64,000 nucleotides of DNA from Enterococcus raffinosus (GCF_001886185.1 NZ_JXLA01000008.1:3752-67751); one strand, 5' to 3'. Counted from the stretch's first letter, positions 41,503 through 51,245 are shown. The notes: a model not told the origin generated them from the sequence alone. Numbers and translations are program-made.

Positions 41503-43140
41503 ATGAGAAAAAGAGTTCATCGAATTGTGACATTATTATTTATTGTATTTTCAATAATCGCAGGAGGGGCACCAATAGTCGCCGCCAATGATGCTATCAG
41601 ACCCGATATAAATGGGAGTGGAACTTTAACGATCCACAAACACTGGGCAGAAGACAATAGCCAAATCGGTAGTGAAGGAAATGGGAAAGAACAGACAGTA
41701 AATAATTCACCAGTTGAAGGTGTTGTTTTCAATATTTATGAATTAACACCTATTGCTGGTAACGAAGAACTAACTCCTCCATCAGAAAAAGATGGGGCTG
41801 TTTATGAAGTTAACAGTGCCAGAACAGAACTGACAATAACATTTAAAGGAAACACATATAAATATACAATGGGGACAAAACAAACAGGAACGACTGATTC
41901 AACAGGTGTATATAAATTTGAAGGTTTAGAAGGGTTTTATTATGTGGAAGAAGATTTGGCGATGTCCAATCCAACTGTTAATGGAGAAACAGTAAAAATA
42001 GCAACTCCTGCGAAACCGTTTATTGTTTCTGTTCCAATGACCAATCCTAATGGTGATGGCTGGTTCAAAGATATACATGTTTATCCAAAAAATCAGGGAA
42101 TGACACCCGAAAAAACTGTGAATAATGGAAGTGGAAATTCTGTAAATATTGGAGATAAATTAGATTTTGGGATTAAAGTTGCGATTCCTAGTGATATTGG
42201 TGATTCAGAATATAAAGTTTTTAACATCAACGATAAGCTTGATGAAGCCCTGACTTACTTAACGAATAGTACTAAAGTTTACGCTTATAAGTTTGTTAAT
42301 AATATCTGGGAAAAGGTTGAGGTTACTACAGGGGTTAATGCCGTTTTTACTGCCGGAACCAATACGGTTTCTGTCGAGTTTACAGAAGCTGGAAGAGCTG
42401 AATTGGCTCGCTTGATGACTCAGACCGGCGGAAATTATACTCACGTTGGAATTGAATTTAGTGCAAATGTCAATGAGAACGTACTATCTAAGCCTAATTA
42501 TACTGTTAAGAACCAGGGGGAGATTGAATGGAACAATACTCCTGGAGATGAAACAGAAAAAACACCTACCACTGAAACAGAAACAAATACTGGTGATGTA
42601 GAAATTGATAAGGAAGATCAATCAGGGGCTGATTTGAAAGATGCTGAATTTCAAATTGCTGCAACTAAAGAAGATGCGGAAAATGGAAATAAGTACATCA
42701 AAGTCAAAGTAGACAGTAATGACAAAATCACAGACATAGTTTATCCAGGTGATGCTGATTATAATACTGCTTTGAACTGGATCATTCGTCCACATGCTGA
42801 TGCTGGAGAACTTGGGGTAGATAATGATACGAGTACGTTTTATGCTAATAAATTTCAGGCCCTGCAGACACATACTGGAACCGATGATAAGAAAGAAGCA
42901 TTGAAATATTATGTAGTAGAAACGAAAACACCTGAAGGCTATAACCTGTTAGATGCTCCAGTTGAGGTTAATTTTGAAGAAGAAAACTCGGAACATATCG
43001 TAACAAAGAAAATAGTTAACTCTCATGGATTCAAATTACCGAACACTGGTAGTTTGGGCATGATTGTTTTGACCATCGTTGGAATTATTTTGATCGGCTT
43101 AGCGATCTTGATGTTCTTGCCAAAAAAACGTCGTTCATAA
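41503..43140 (+). CDS. LPXTG backbone pilin (SpaA/Cna_B type)
   Basis: About 545 residues from the ATG at 41503 (AAAGGGGAAAG upstream; the frame is open further 5' but without a ribosome site). A signal peptide ends near VAAND. The pilin motif is visible as GWFKDIHVYPKN, with Lys as the polymerisation nucleophile. A Cna_B domain carries the E-box-like YYVVETKTPEGYNLL. The C-terminus is LPNTG, hydrophobic helix and KKRRS. It is covalently polymerised into pili by the class C sortase two features downstream and finally attached to the wall. Confidence 0.9.
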   Translation: MRKRVHRIVTLLFIVFSIIAGGAPIVAANDAIRPDINGSGTLTIHKHWAEDNSQIGSEGNGKEQTVNNSPVEGVVFNIYELTPIAGNEELTPPSEKDGAVYEVNSARTELTITFKGNTYKYTMGTKQTGTTDSTGVYKFEGLEGFYYVEEDLAMSNPTVNGETVKIATPAKPFIVSVPMTNPNGDGWFKDIHVYPKNQGMTPEKTVNNGSGNSVNIGDKLDFGIKVAIPSDIGDSEYKVFNINDKLDEALTYLTNSTKVYAYKFVNNIWEKVEVTTGVNAVFTAGTNTVSVEFTEAGRAELARLMTQTGGNYTHVGIEFSANVNENVLSKPNYTVKNQGEIEWNNTPGDETEKTPTTETETNTGDVEIDKEDQSGADLKDAEFQIAATKEDAENGNKYIKVKVDSNDKITDIVYPGDADYNTALNWIIRPHADAGELGVDNDTSTFYANKFQALQTHTGTDDKKEALKYYVVETKTPEGYNLLDAPVEVNFEEENSEHIVTKKIVNSHGFKLPNTGSLGMIVLTIVGIILIGLAILMFLPKKRRS

Positions 43141-43151
43141 AAACAAGTGTT

Positions 43152-43179
43152 GTGGGGAAGGAATCTTCCCCACACTCTT
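43152..43179 (+). terminator. Hairpin after the pilin gene
   Basis: Arms GTGGGGAAG (43152-43160) and CTTCCCCAC (43165-43173), followed by a weak T-rich tail. It is probably a partial terminator that keeps pilin mRNA above sortase mRNA. Confidence 0.6.
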
Positions 43180-43230
43180 TTGAAAATAGGAATATTTTTT
43201 GTGCAATAAGACTTTCATCTTAAAGAAAAG

Positions 43231-43259
43231 CAACTTACTAAATATAATAAGTTGTTTTT
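43231..43259 (+). terminator. Second hairpin before the pilus sortase
   Basis: Arms CAACTTA (43231-43237) and a matching TAAGTTG (to 43253), then T5. It lies just before the sortase start, a second place for attenuation. Confidence 0.5.
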
Positions 43260-43286
43260 CTCTGAAATGAAGTTGGGAGGAAAAAG

Positions 43287-44105
43287 ATGGCAAAAAAAAT
43301 CTTGAGTATCCTGTTGTTAGTCGCAGGATTATTGGCCTTAGGTTATCCCTCCATAAGTAAATACCTTTCAGACAGAAATAGTTCATATACAACGGATACT
43401 TATGAGAAAAAGATTCAGGCGATGGACAAAGACCGGCTGAAGAAATTACGGCAGGAAGCAGAAGAATATAATGAAAATTTGACTGGCTCACCGGTACATG
43501 ACCCCTTTGTCCCAGGTTCTGGGATCGTGATGCCCAAAAATTACTACCACGTGCTAAATGTTGACGGTGTGATGGCAAGTGTGGAGATTCCAAAGATCAA
43601 TGTTAAGCTGCCGGTCTATCATGGAACGAGCGAAGACGTTTTGAAAAAGGCTCCTGGTCACTTGGAAGGTTCAACACTTCCGATTGGTGGTAAAGGACGT
43701 CATGCGGTCATTACGGGGCATACAGGTTTAGCAAATGCAAAGGTTTTTACTGATTTAGTGGAATTAAAAGCGGACGATAAATTTTATATAAAAGTATTAG
43801 GAAAAACGTTAGCATACAAAATCGATCAAATCCAAGTAATCGAACCAAACCATACTGAAGCTTTGAAGACGGTGTCTGGGAAGGATTACGTCACTTTATT
43901 AACCTGTACGCCATATGGGGTTAATAGTCATCGGTTATTGGTTCGGGGAGTTCGAGTCAAGTATGATTCAAAACAACAAAAGGATACAGAACAAAATGGT
44001 CTGACAAGTGAGCAAAAAATACTGATTCTTGCGGCAGTCATTACGTCAGTTGTCATGCTGATTGTGATTATCGTGGTGAGTTTATATAGAAGAAAAAAGG
44101 GATAA
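43287..44105 (+). CDS. Class C pilus sortase
   Basis: 272 residues: N-terminal transmembrane helix, a lid motif DPF (72-74), catalytic His145 (ITGHTG), Cys207 (TLLTCTPY) and Arg216 (HRLLVRG), and a C-terminal transmembrane helix. The lid and the two membrane segments define pilus-polymerising class C enzymes. It joins pilin monomers through the YPK lysine and the LPNTG threonine. Flanked by its two substrates. GGGAGG precedes the ATG. Confidence 0.93.
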   Translation: MAKKILSILLLVAGLLALGYPSISKYLSDRNSSYTTDTYEKKIQAMDKDRLKKLRQEAEEYNENLTGSPVHDPFVPGSGIVMPKNYYHVLNVDGVMASVEIPKINVKLPVYHGTSEDVLKKAPGHLEGSTLPIGGKGRHAVITGHTGLANAKVFTDLVELKADDKFYIKVLGKTLAYKIDQIQVIEPNHTEALKTVSGKDYVTLLTCTPYGVNSHRLLVRGVRVKYDSKQQKDTEQNGLTSEQKILILAAVITSVVMLIVIIVVSLYRRKKG

Positions 44106-44159
44106 TTGCAGTGAAAAAAAGTCTCTTGGTGAGAATAATAGAAAGGGATGGGTAAGGCA

Positions 44160-47100
44160 ATGAACAAAAGTAGATTCAAAAAAGTAATGGTGCTTTTTGC
44201 AATCATTTTAGTAATCATTCAAATTATCTCACCTGCTGTATTTGCTGAACAACAATCAATAGAAGCTACACAAAATAATACAAGCGAACAGATAAGTGAT
44301 CAAACGATTGAATCAGTTAGCCAATCTACAGAGATTTCAAGGACAGAGGGGAAATCGAGTGTTTCATCATCTGAAGAAAAGCAGACGATGTCATCAGAAC
44401 AAGAAATACAATCAAAACGATATAAACAAACGGAACCGCGCAGCTCCAACGATATCTCTGATGAAGTTTCTGTTAATGATTGGTGGATATTTGAAAATTC
44501 GGTTGATGATCCTCTTTCAGCTACGAAGGCTGCTTCCGCCAAAGTAGATTATAATTTTCAATTTATCTGGTCCTTGAAAAAAATGGAGGGACAATATTTA
44601 ACAGCGGGAGAATATTTCTGTATAGATATGCCTGAGAATATAGGGATTGCTTCAGAAGGTATCGAAGCGTGGGGATTTTGGTCAATCGGGACTACCGAAA
44701 CTCATAAGACTGACTTGAAGGCTACTATCAATGGAGTGGAATATACGATCGGGCAATGGTGGACAGATTGGCGTGATGATGGTTCCCCTCGAGGAAAATA
44801 TTACATGAAAGTAGCTTTTAATGATGAAGTTACCGGGAAAGAAATCAATCAAATTACAGGAATTCAGTTCAATATTCCTGAGAAGTCATTAAAAAATATG
44901 ACCTTAAAAGGCGGTATCCAAGAGGTTACCTTTGGAAATAAAATACAACGAATCAAATTTGAACAAGCTAAAGAGGAATACTCTGAAGGCGATGATTATA
45001 AATACAATGCTCAAAAAGGAAGCAACACATTGACCTTTGATATAGGAATCGGTCGAATGACTTTAAATGAATTGTCTGGCGACGTTGTTGATTATGATGC
45101 TAATCAAAAGACAGGATTTTATCTTGATGGGGATTATCATGGATATCGTTGGGGGGAGAACCTTACTGAATTAGATGACATTTATTTAGAGGATACTCTA
45201 GATCCTGGTGTCGTTGTTTCTAGCATCAGTCTTTCTGCCCTTGTTCAGTCACCAATTGGTCTATCTGAGGAGAATCTTGAAATGCAGACCGGAGGATTAA
45301 TTAACAGAGATGTGGCTACATTTGAATCGTATCTATTTGCCGACTATGGTAATGGACCAGTCTATCGAACAGCGGGATCGAACCAAGAAATAAAATTCCC
45401 TAAACAAGAAAACTCTTATAAAGTTTTAGTTCAAAAGGATGACGAAACATTGGCAGCATTCCGTGAACGAGTAAAAGCACATCCTCAACAATATGGCATC
45501 TATACAGAAGGCACTGGGAAGACGGCTAGGCGAACTATCTGTATTAATATTGGAGATATTCATAAAGAAAATGGTGTTCAAAAAAAATATAGTGATCTAA
45601 CGGATCAGAAATATGCCGTTCCAGAGCGAACTATTACGAGAAAAGCTGGAAGTGTTTTAGGAGCGGAAGAAGTCAAAATTACGCAATTTGCGGTAGAGGC
45701 TGCAAGTAACAGTATCAAACATGGGTTTTATCCAGAATCTTATCGGGAAATACTGGAGGATTATTATACTTTAGCCTATGGTGATGGAAACGTGATTAAT
45801 GGACAAGTGTCTTCATTTAATATTTCTATGAAACTCAATTATCCGATTGATGAGACGCTGGGAGAGACTAAGACAAATACGGCACTGGCTTACTATTCGA
45901 ATGCGAAACAACAAGAAAATCCTAATTTTAATCCACCGAATCAACTGACAGGTGAAGGAAATATGACCAACCCTTACGGAAAGATCGCAATCAATACTGA
46001 TACAATCGCGTTGATTAAGTATGATGGCGCTACACTGGAGGAGATGAACAACGTTGAATTTGAGCTTCAGAAGAAGAGTGGTCTTAATTGGAATACGTTA
46101 TCAACGCATGAAACTAAACAGTTTACTACTAGTGAAGGCGAGAAAGTTCAAGGAGTCATTCAAGTTTCCGGTCTAGATAATGGAACCTATCGTTTTGTTG
46201 AAAAAAATGGCGAAAACAATATCTATCCAGAGGGCTATGATCAGACAAAGTCAAGCGATTGGAATACTTCGGAAAATAGAATCGTATCCAAGGAAATAGT
46301 AGTGGATGGTCAGACAACGAACGATCCCGTAGTGATAGAAAATATTCCAATCGCTTCTGCCCCATATGCTATCGAGCATTATTTCTTGAAAGATGGAAAA
46401 TCAGCGAGTAGTACGAATCAGGAAGATTTTGAGCTGAACTTCGTTGAAAATGAAACAGGCGAAATACGTAAGCCGATTGGATCGATCTTTACAGGAAAGC
46501 CTCGAAATAACCTAACAGGCTATTCCTATAAAAAGATTACGGAACTTGAGAAAGATAGTGGAACGATAACTGCTATCACTGATCCGAATTTAAGTTACAA
46601 AGAAAATGGTCAATTAGTACTACGTTTTTACTATGTACCAGATGACGATTCGATTCCTTTTACGATTACAAAACTAGATATGGCTGATAAACCGATGCCT
46701 TCTTATGATGCACAAGGAAATGCTTTGGAGCATGAGGTATCCTTTTATATTTATGAGTTCGATTGGGGGAATTCAGAAGGAAAAAGTCCAACTGATGCTG
46801 GTGTGGAACCCGAAAAAGGAACCTCTAATGATTATTGGAAATTGGTCGAAACAGATAACCAAGGGAACGCTTTACAGCAACCAATTAAGACAGATTCACA
46901 AGGACGAATCCGAGCTAAAATTGATTTAACAGATAATGGCGTGATAGGAAATGCAAAAACATTTGCAGTTGTAGAGGCTGAAAATACGTATCCTAATTAC
47001 GAAGCACCTAGCGTAGAAGATGCTTGGTGGTTTATTTGGACCGGAACTGGTGCTGATAACAGTTCGCCAAAAGGAACCTTCTCATGGTGCAATAATATGG

Positions 47101-48134
47101 GGGCAAATAACCCAGGCTGTATTAATGATACGCAAGAAGATAAGAGTCAAAGAGTTTCTCTTAAGAACAAAACATCTAAAGGAAACATGAAAGTCTACAA
47201 GGCAGATCAGGATAAAAATATGATGTCCTCTGATGCTAAGAAACAAGTAAAATTCGAATTTTATGAGTACATCGATGATGGGAATTGGACAGAGGGTAGG
47301 AAGCCTGAGGATGGGCATTTAGACGATCCGACGATTTGGAAATCATTGGGAACTGTTCAAACGGATGCTGATGGGAAAATCATTGATCATGATCTTACTG
47401 CAGTGAAAACTTATGCGTTAAAAGAAATCAGTTCCTATCCGAGTTTTGCCGTGCCGACCGGCTATTGGATTTTATGGACGTCTAGTACTTCAGAGGGGAT
47501 TGTGAATCATCAGGTGTCTTATGTTCAAGGATCAAATGACGATTCAGGAATAGTGCAACCTGATGCAGAAGAAAATTCGATCGGATCTGCAATTTTATTG
47601 AACAAAGAGATCAAGCAAGAGTTTTCTTTTATTAAGGAAAATGAGCAAGGAGACCCTTTAGGTGAAGTAGAATTTGACCTTTATGCGGGTAAAGAAAATG
47701 AAGTGCTGGAGATCGGTACCAATGATGATCCAAACGCAGCTAATACTTATTGGAATATGAGCGAGCCATTCAAAAGTGCGATAAGTAACGCTGCTGGTAC
47801 CAATAAAGGAAAAGTAAGCTTTGATTTAGCTGCTGGGACTTATTTATTAGTAGAAACTAAAGCAGCGTCTGGTTATCAGTTACCTGCAGGACAGTGGATT
47901 TTAACGATTGATCCATTGCATGCAGATCCTGATCAACGAATTAAGATACAGGCTCGTGGAGATCCGCTGCCGCCAGCTTTTTATGAAAAGGATGGTGTCT
48001 ACCATTTGCCAAATATGAGGAAATACAAACTACCTTCCTCTGGATCGTTCGGAATGATTTTTTCTGTCATACTTGGTGTAATCTTGATCGGTTTTGCTAT
48101 TTTAGTTAGGGAAAGCAGACCAGAGAAAAACTAA
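44160..48134 (+). CDS. Large LPXTG-type pilus-associated surface protein
   Basis: 1324 residues from the ATG at 44160 (TAAGG upstream; an ATG four codons earlier is possible). A signal peptide ends at VFAEQ, followed by a Ser/Thr/Gln-rich linker, a large N-terminal region (about 90-620) with no family recognised, a Cna_B-like segment (about 625-730; DNGTYRFVEKNG), a MucBP-like segment (IEHYFLKDGKSA), and two related C-terminal repeats sharing YWKLVET and FYIYEF/FEFYEY. The last Cna_B domain has TYLLVETKAASGYQLP. The anchor is LPSSG, helix, charged tail. It is probably the pilus tip or minor pilin and adhesin; the ligand is unknown. Confidence 0.88.
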   Translation: MNKSRFKKVMVLFAIILVIIQIISPAVFAEQQSIEATQNNTSEQISDQTIESVSQSTEISRTEGKSSVSSSEEKQTMSSEQEIQSKRYKQTEPRSSNDISDEVSVNDWWIFENSVDDPLSATKAASAKVDYNFQFIWSLKKMEGQYLTAGEYFCIDMPENIGIASEGIEAWGFWSIGTTETHKTDLKATINGVEYTIGQWWTDWRDDGSPRGKYYMKVAFNDEVTGKEINQITGIQFNIPEKSLKNMTLKGGIQEVTFGNKIQRIKFEQAKEEYSEGDDYKYNAQKGSNTLTFDIGIGRMTLNELSGDVVDYDANQKTGFYLDGDYHGYRWGENLTELDDIYLEDTLDPGVVVSSISLSALVQSPIGLSEENLEMQTGGLINRDVATFESYLFADYGNGPVYRTAGSNQEIKFPKQENSYKVLVQKDDETLAAFRERVKAHPQQYGIYTEGTGKTARRTICINIGDIHKENGVQKKYSDLTDQKYAVPERTITRKAGSVLGAEEVKITQFAVEAASNSIKHGFYPESYREILEDYYTLAYGDGNVINGQVSSFNISMKLNYPIDETLGETKTNTALAYYSNAKQQENPNFNPPNQLTGEGNMTNPYGKIAINTDTIALIKYDGATLEEMNNVEFELQKKSGLNWNTLSTHETKQFTTSEGEKVQGVIQVSGLDNGTYRFVEKNGENNIYPEGYDQTKSSDWNTSENRIVSKEIVVDGQTTNDPVVIENIPIASAPYAIEHYFLKDGKSASSTNQEDFELNFVENETGEIRKPIGSIFTGKPRNNLTGYSYKKITELEKDSGTITAITDPNLSYKENGQLVLRFYYVPDDDSIPFTITKLDMADKPMPSYDAQGNALEHEVSFYIYEFDWGNSEGKSPTDAGVEPEKGTSNDYWKLVETDNQGNALQQPIKTDSQGRIRAKIDLTDNGVIGNAKTFAVVEAENTYPNYEAPSVEDAWWFIWTGTGADNSSPKGTFSWCNNMGANNPGCINDTQEDKSQRVSLKNKTSKGNMKVYKADQDKNMMSSDAKKQVKFEFYEYIDDGNWTEGRKPEDGHLDDPTIWKSLGTVQTDADGKIIDHDLTAVKTYALKEISSYPSFAVPTGYWILWTSSTSEGIVNHQVSYVQGSNDDSGIVQPDAEENSIGSAILLNKEIKQEFSFIKENEQGDPLGEVEFDLYAGKENEVLEIGTNDDPNAANTYWNMSEPFKSAISNAAGTNKGKVSFDLAAGTYLLVETKAASGYQLPAGQWILTIDPLHADPDQRIKIQARGDPLPPAFYEKDGVYHLPNMRKYKLPSSGSFGMIFSVILGVILIGFAILVRESRPEKN

Positions 48135-48205
48135 GCTCCGAACAAAAAAATTGTTCTATGCACGTATTCATGTTAACTTACAATTAGTAAGTGAGGTGCA
48201 TGAAG

Positions 48206-48805
48206 ATGGAATACCTATATCAAGAGGGAAACCCAAATGGAAGAAAATTTATTTTGCTTCATGGAACAGGTGGGGATGAAACGTCTTTGCTGGAGTTGGC
48301 AAAATTTTTAGACGGGGATAGTACAGTCTTGTCCTTACGAGGAAAGATTAAAGAAGACGGGATGAATCGTTTCTTTAAACGCAACGGCTTGAATCAATTT
48401 GATTTTGAGAGTTTAGAAAAAGAAACGGATCATCTATTGGATGAAATCAAAGCAATCAGTCAGGAAAAAGGAATCCCGCTGGAAGAATGGACCTTAGTTG
48501 GGTATTCAAATGGGGCGAACATTGCGGCGCATTTGCTGCTGGAGCGAGAAACAAGCCTGTCCAGAGGAATCTTTTTCCATCCAATGTCCTTGGAGCTGCA
48601 TACCCAATCATTTCGTTTAGAAAATAAAAAAATTTGGGTTTCCTATGGCGGTGCGAAGGATCCGATCGTCAGTGAGGCCTCCTTTGCGGAACTAGTCGCG
48701 GCCTTTCGCGATCGAGGTGCGGCAGTCACGGTAGTCGATACGCCTTATGGTCATCAGGTCTCGATGGACGAGGTTCAGAACGCGCGGGAATGGCTGAAAG
48801 AGTAG
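48206..48805 (+). CDS. Alpha/beta hydrolase (carboxylesterase/phospholipase type)
   Basis: 199 residues from the ATG at 48206 (GAGGTG eight bases before). FILLHGTGGDETSLLELAKFL forms the oxyanion region, GYSNGANIAA is the nucleophile elbow with catalytic Ser, KDPIVS supplies the Asp and YGHQVS the His. This is the PF02230 family of small esterases. The substrate is unknown. It lies in tandem with a small unknown gene 47 bp downstream. Confidence 0.87.
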   Translation: MEYLYQEGNPNGRKFILLHGTGGDETSLLELAKFLDGDSTVLSLRGKIKEDGMNRFFKRNGLNQFDFESLEKETDHLLDEIKAISQEKGIPLEEWTLVGYSNGANIAAHLLLERETSLSRGIFFHPMSLELHTQSFRLENKKIWVSYGGAKDPIVSEASFAELVAAFRDRGAAVTVVDTPYGHQVSMDEVQNAREWLKE

Positions 48806-48851
48806 TGACACCATTTTTGGATATGGTAAAATGAGTCGAAGGGGTGGCGCG

Positions 48852-49172
48852 ATGACAGACTCATTTGAATACAAAGGCTTGACCTTGACACCAACAGACT
48901 TGGCATTCAATGATGACGAATTACAAAAATTATTGACCTTTGAAGGGGCGATCACTCATGAACGCCTGAAGGGCTTTAATTTTCATTATTATTTGATGCC
49001 GGAATATGACTTGAACGGTCTTTTGGCGAAACTGGGCGATGCCGAACGCAAAGCAAAACGCATCTACTACATCACAGGACAGCTAGTTTCCAGTGATTTG
49101 AAGGATATGACCGTAGACGGGTATTATATGCCGACAAACTGGGGCTTTATGCATGTAGAGAGTCATAAATAG
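48852..49172 (+). CDS. Conserved-looking small protein of unknown function
   Basis: 106 residues from the ATG at 48852 (GGGGTGG upstream). No signal or membrane segment. It has an acidic N-terminal half and an aromatic C-terminus (YYITGQLVSSDL...GYYMPTNWGFMHVESHK). No family is recognised. It is co-directional with the hydrolase and closed by a terminator. Confidence 0.7.
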   Translation: MTDSFEYKGLTLTPTDLAFNDDELQKLLTFEGAITHERLKGFNFHYYLMPEYDLNGLLAKLGDAERKAKRIYYITGQLVSSDLKDMTVDGYYMPTNWGFMHVESHK

Positions 49173-49205
49173 GAGTCGAAAGAGAAATCTTTCGGCTCTT
49201 ATTTT
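49173..49205 (+). terminator. Rho-independent terminator
   Basis: Arms GAGTCGAAAGA (49173-49183) and TCTTTCGGCTC (49188-49198), loop GAAA, then a T-rich tail. Confidence 0.85.
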
Positions 49206-49656
49206 TGATTTACTTTAATAATCTGCTTGTTTAAATACTTTTTCAGAAATTGAGTAAGAAGCAATTGTTTTTTCTCACGATGATATGGTTAGTAATATTT
49301 CTAAATGTTTTTTAGTAGAGCATTCTTCAATTAGAAACAGACTCTTTTGGTTTTCTATGGTTGGAAATATTTTTCTTTCTATAGAATAGAAAAATAATTT
49401 TATATCTTGTTCATAAATGTGTTTGTAGTTAGTTCGTCTTATGTTTAATCACCTGTATTGACTACAGTATGGATAGATATTATAGATAAGATAAAAGAAT
49501 AAAAAAATATGAAGAAACTTTTTCAATTTGTGATTTTCTAAGTTAGATAGAATATAAGATTTTCGTTTCGTTAAATATGTCTAGTATTTATTCTTATAAT
49601 CGCTCTGTTCTGTGATAGAATGCTTACGGACTTAATGACAGCTAGGAGATAAGTTT
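49206..49656. other. AT-rich spacer before the CorA-like gene
   Basis: About 450 bp with no gene on either strand and no clear repeat. The start of the next gene is preceded by TAGGAG. Confidence 0.4.
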
Positions 49657-50562
49657 ATGTATACAAAAGAAGTTTTCAATAATAAGATGAACAGCTGGAT
49701 CAACATTGATGCGGAAAATGAAGAAGAGTTGAAGAATCTTTATCGGGATTATGGGATCGATAGTGAGTTCGTGGATTATTCCTTGGACCGGAATGAACGG
49801 GCGCATCTGGATTATGACAAAGAAATGGATGTGCTGCTGCTGATTTTTAATGCGCCGAATCGACGCAAAATTGATAATCACTATGAGACAGTCCCCATGA
49901 CTTTTATCGTGGTCAAGCAAACGTTAATCACTGTAACCAGTCAGGAAAGTAAATACTTATTCTTTGAGATAAAGAATTATTTAGAGAAGAATCCGAACAG
50001 TACGTTGTTTGAGCTGCTATTCGGCAGTCTCTTCATTATTTCTGATCAGTATTTTCCTTTTGTCGAGGGGATGGATCGTGATCGTAAACGAATCAGCAAC
50101 TTGTTAAAGGAGAAGACGACGAAGCAGAATTTGCTGCTGTTGTCCGATTTAGAGACTGGGATCGTGTATTTCGTAACGGCATCTCGGCAAAATGTGCTCT
50201 TAGTACAGCAAATCAAAAGTCATGGCATCTATCGGCGGTTGAGTGATCAGGAAAAGGAAAGTTTGGATGATGTGCTGATCGAAGCACAGCAATTAGTGGA
50301 AATGACAAAGCTATCCTCTCAAATTTTACAGCAATTATCTGGTACCTATAACAATGTGCTGAATAATAACTTGAATGATACGATGCGTGTGCTGACGGTC
50401 TTATCCGTCCTATTGACGATTCCTACGATCGTTTCCGGCTTTTTCGGCATGAACATGCCGCTGCCGTTGGAGCATAACGCTTCAGGCTGGATCATTACTA
50501 TCTTAGTGAGTCTGGTGCTTTGGTTTGGCTTATTATACTTATTACGGAAGTTAATGAAATAG
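49657..50562 (+). CDS. CorA-family divalent metal transporter
   Basis: 301 residues: a large soluble N-terminal domain (about 1-235) and two C-terminal transmembrane helices (about 242-262 and 276-297) with the selectivity motif GFFGMNMPLP between them. The GMN signature defines CorA pentameric channels for Mg2+ or related divalent ions. The Lys-rich end (RKLMK) is typical. It is monocistronic. Confidence 0.92.
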   Translation: MYTKEVFNNKMNSWINIDAENEEELKNLYRDYGIDSEFVDYSLDRNERAHLDYDKEMDVLLLIFNAPNRRKIDNHYETVPMTFIVVKQTLITVTSQESKYLFFEIKNYLEKNPNSTLFELLFGSLFIISDQYFPFVEGMDRDRKRISNLLKEKTTKQNLLLLSDLETGIVYFVTASRQNVLLVQQIKSHGIYRRLSDQEKESLDDVLIEAQQLVEMTKLSSQILQQLSGTYNNVLNNNLNDTMRVLTVLSVLLTIPTIVSGFFGMNMPLPLEHNASGWIITILVSLVLWFGLLYLLRKLMK

Positions 50563-50646
50563 TGAGAATTCTTCGAAATGATCATGATTAGACTGCTGTA
50601 ATTTGTTGTAAGATAGGATACACTGATAATGAGGTGGGTGATCACT

Positions 50647-50880
50647 ATGCGAAACATAAAACCAGTTTCTGATTTGCGTAATTATAATAAGCTATTAGAG
50701 CAAGTAACGACAGATGAGCCTGTTTTTCTGACTAAAAATGGTCATGAAAAATATGTGGTAGTGACTATTGAGGAGTATGATCGCTTGAAAGCCAGTTTAG
50801 AAATCGTTGTGAAACTAAAAAAAGCTGAAGGTAGCGGAATGATCTCTCTTTCTGAAGCAAAGAAAAGGTTTGGTGTATGA
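50647..50880 (+). CDS. Phd/YefM-family antitoxin, orphaned
   Basis: 77 residues from the ATG at 50647 (GAGGTGGGTG upstream). MRNIKPVSDLRNYNKLLEQV, DEPVFLTKNGHEKYVVVTIEEYDRL is the standard Phd/YefM DNA-binding fold, and the C-terminal helix should wrap a RelE/ParE-type toxin. Its stop overlaps the start of a decayed toxin frame (ATGA at 50877-50880). With the toxin lost, the antitoxin may survive as a repressor or by chance. Confidence 0.88.
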   Translation: MRNIKPVSDLRNYNKLLEQVTTDEPVFLTKNGHEKYVVVTIEEYDRLKASLEIVVKLKKAEGSGMISLSEAKKRFGV

Positions 50881-50933
50881 GTTACACTGCTTGATTGACC
50901 AATGATGTAATTGTAGACATTGAGAATTTCCAA
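50877..50933 (+). pseudogene. Decayed RelE/ParE-type toxin
   Basis: ATG at 50877 overlaps the antitoxin stop, as in normal modules. It reads MSYTA, an in-frame TGA (50892-50894), then LTNDVIVDIENF, which matches the beginning of RelE/ParE toxins (typically MSY...ITxDAxxDIExI). Similarity ends near 50933. The following sequence stays open to a TAG around 50981 but no longer looks like a toxin, so the gene is truncated as well as interrupted. Confidence 0.6.
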
Positions 50934-50997
50934 GAAAAAGGAAAAGATGCAAAAAACAGCTCTTTCATTCGTGAAGAGTAGTGCCGAATTGAAGCAA

Positions 50998-51030
50998 GTC
51001 GTGCCAAAGCTGGCATGGCTTTTTTCATGT
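50998..51030 (+). terminator. Hairpin with T-run after the decayed toxin
   Basis: Arms TGCCA and TGGCA around AAGC near 51003-51017, followed shortly by T6. Confidence 0.5.
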
Positions 51031-51133
51031 CTTCAAATGCGGCGGCTTTCACCAAATTTTTTTATCAGACAAAAAATTTTGGTTTTGGGCATACAAGAGG
51101 GGAAGAAGATGCTACCTTAGTAAAGTGATTAGT

Positions 51134-51175
51134 GCAAAGTAAATGTCGAGTACTGATGGTTACTTTGCTTTTTTT
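51134..51175 (+). terminator. Rho-independent terminator
   Basis: Arms GCAAAGTAA (51134-51142) and TTACTTTGC (51160-51168), then T7. It insulates the PRD operon from upstream transcription. Confidence 0.8.
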
Positions 51176-51225
51176 CTGTAAAAACAAGGGGGAATATACT
51201 GTATCTCCTATGAAATAAGGAGTTT

Positions 51226-51245
51226 TTGCACTAGAGTAAGTGCAA
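51226..51245. promoter_or_regulatory. Palindrome upstream of the PRD regulator
   Basis: Arms TTGCACT (51226-51232) and AGTGCAA (51239-51245) with a six-base centre, about 60 bp before the regulator start. A candidate operator for the PRD activator. Confidence 0.5.

Noticed and set aside
50920-51120. Small frame after the antitoxin as a new toxin
   Set aside because: It lacks RelE/ParE features and a ribosome site, and lies out of frame with the toxin remnant that matches the family start.
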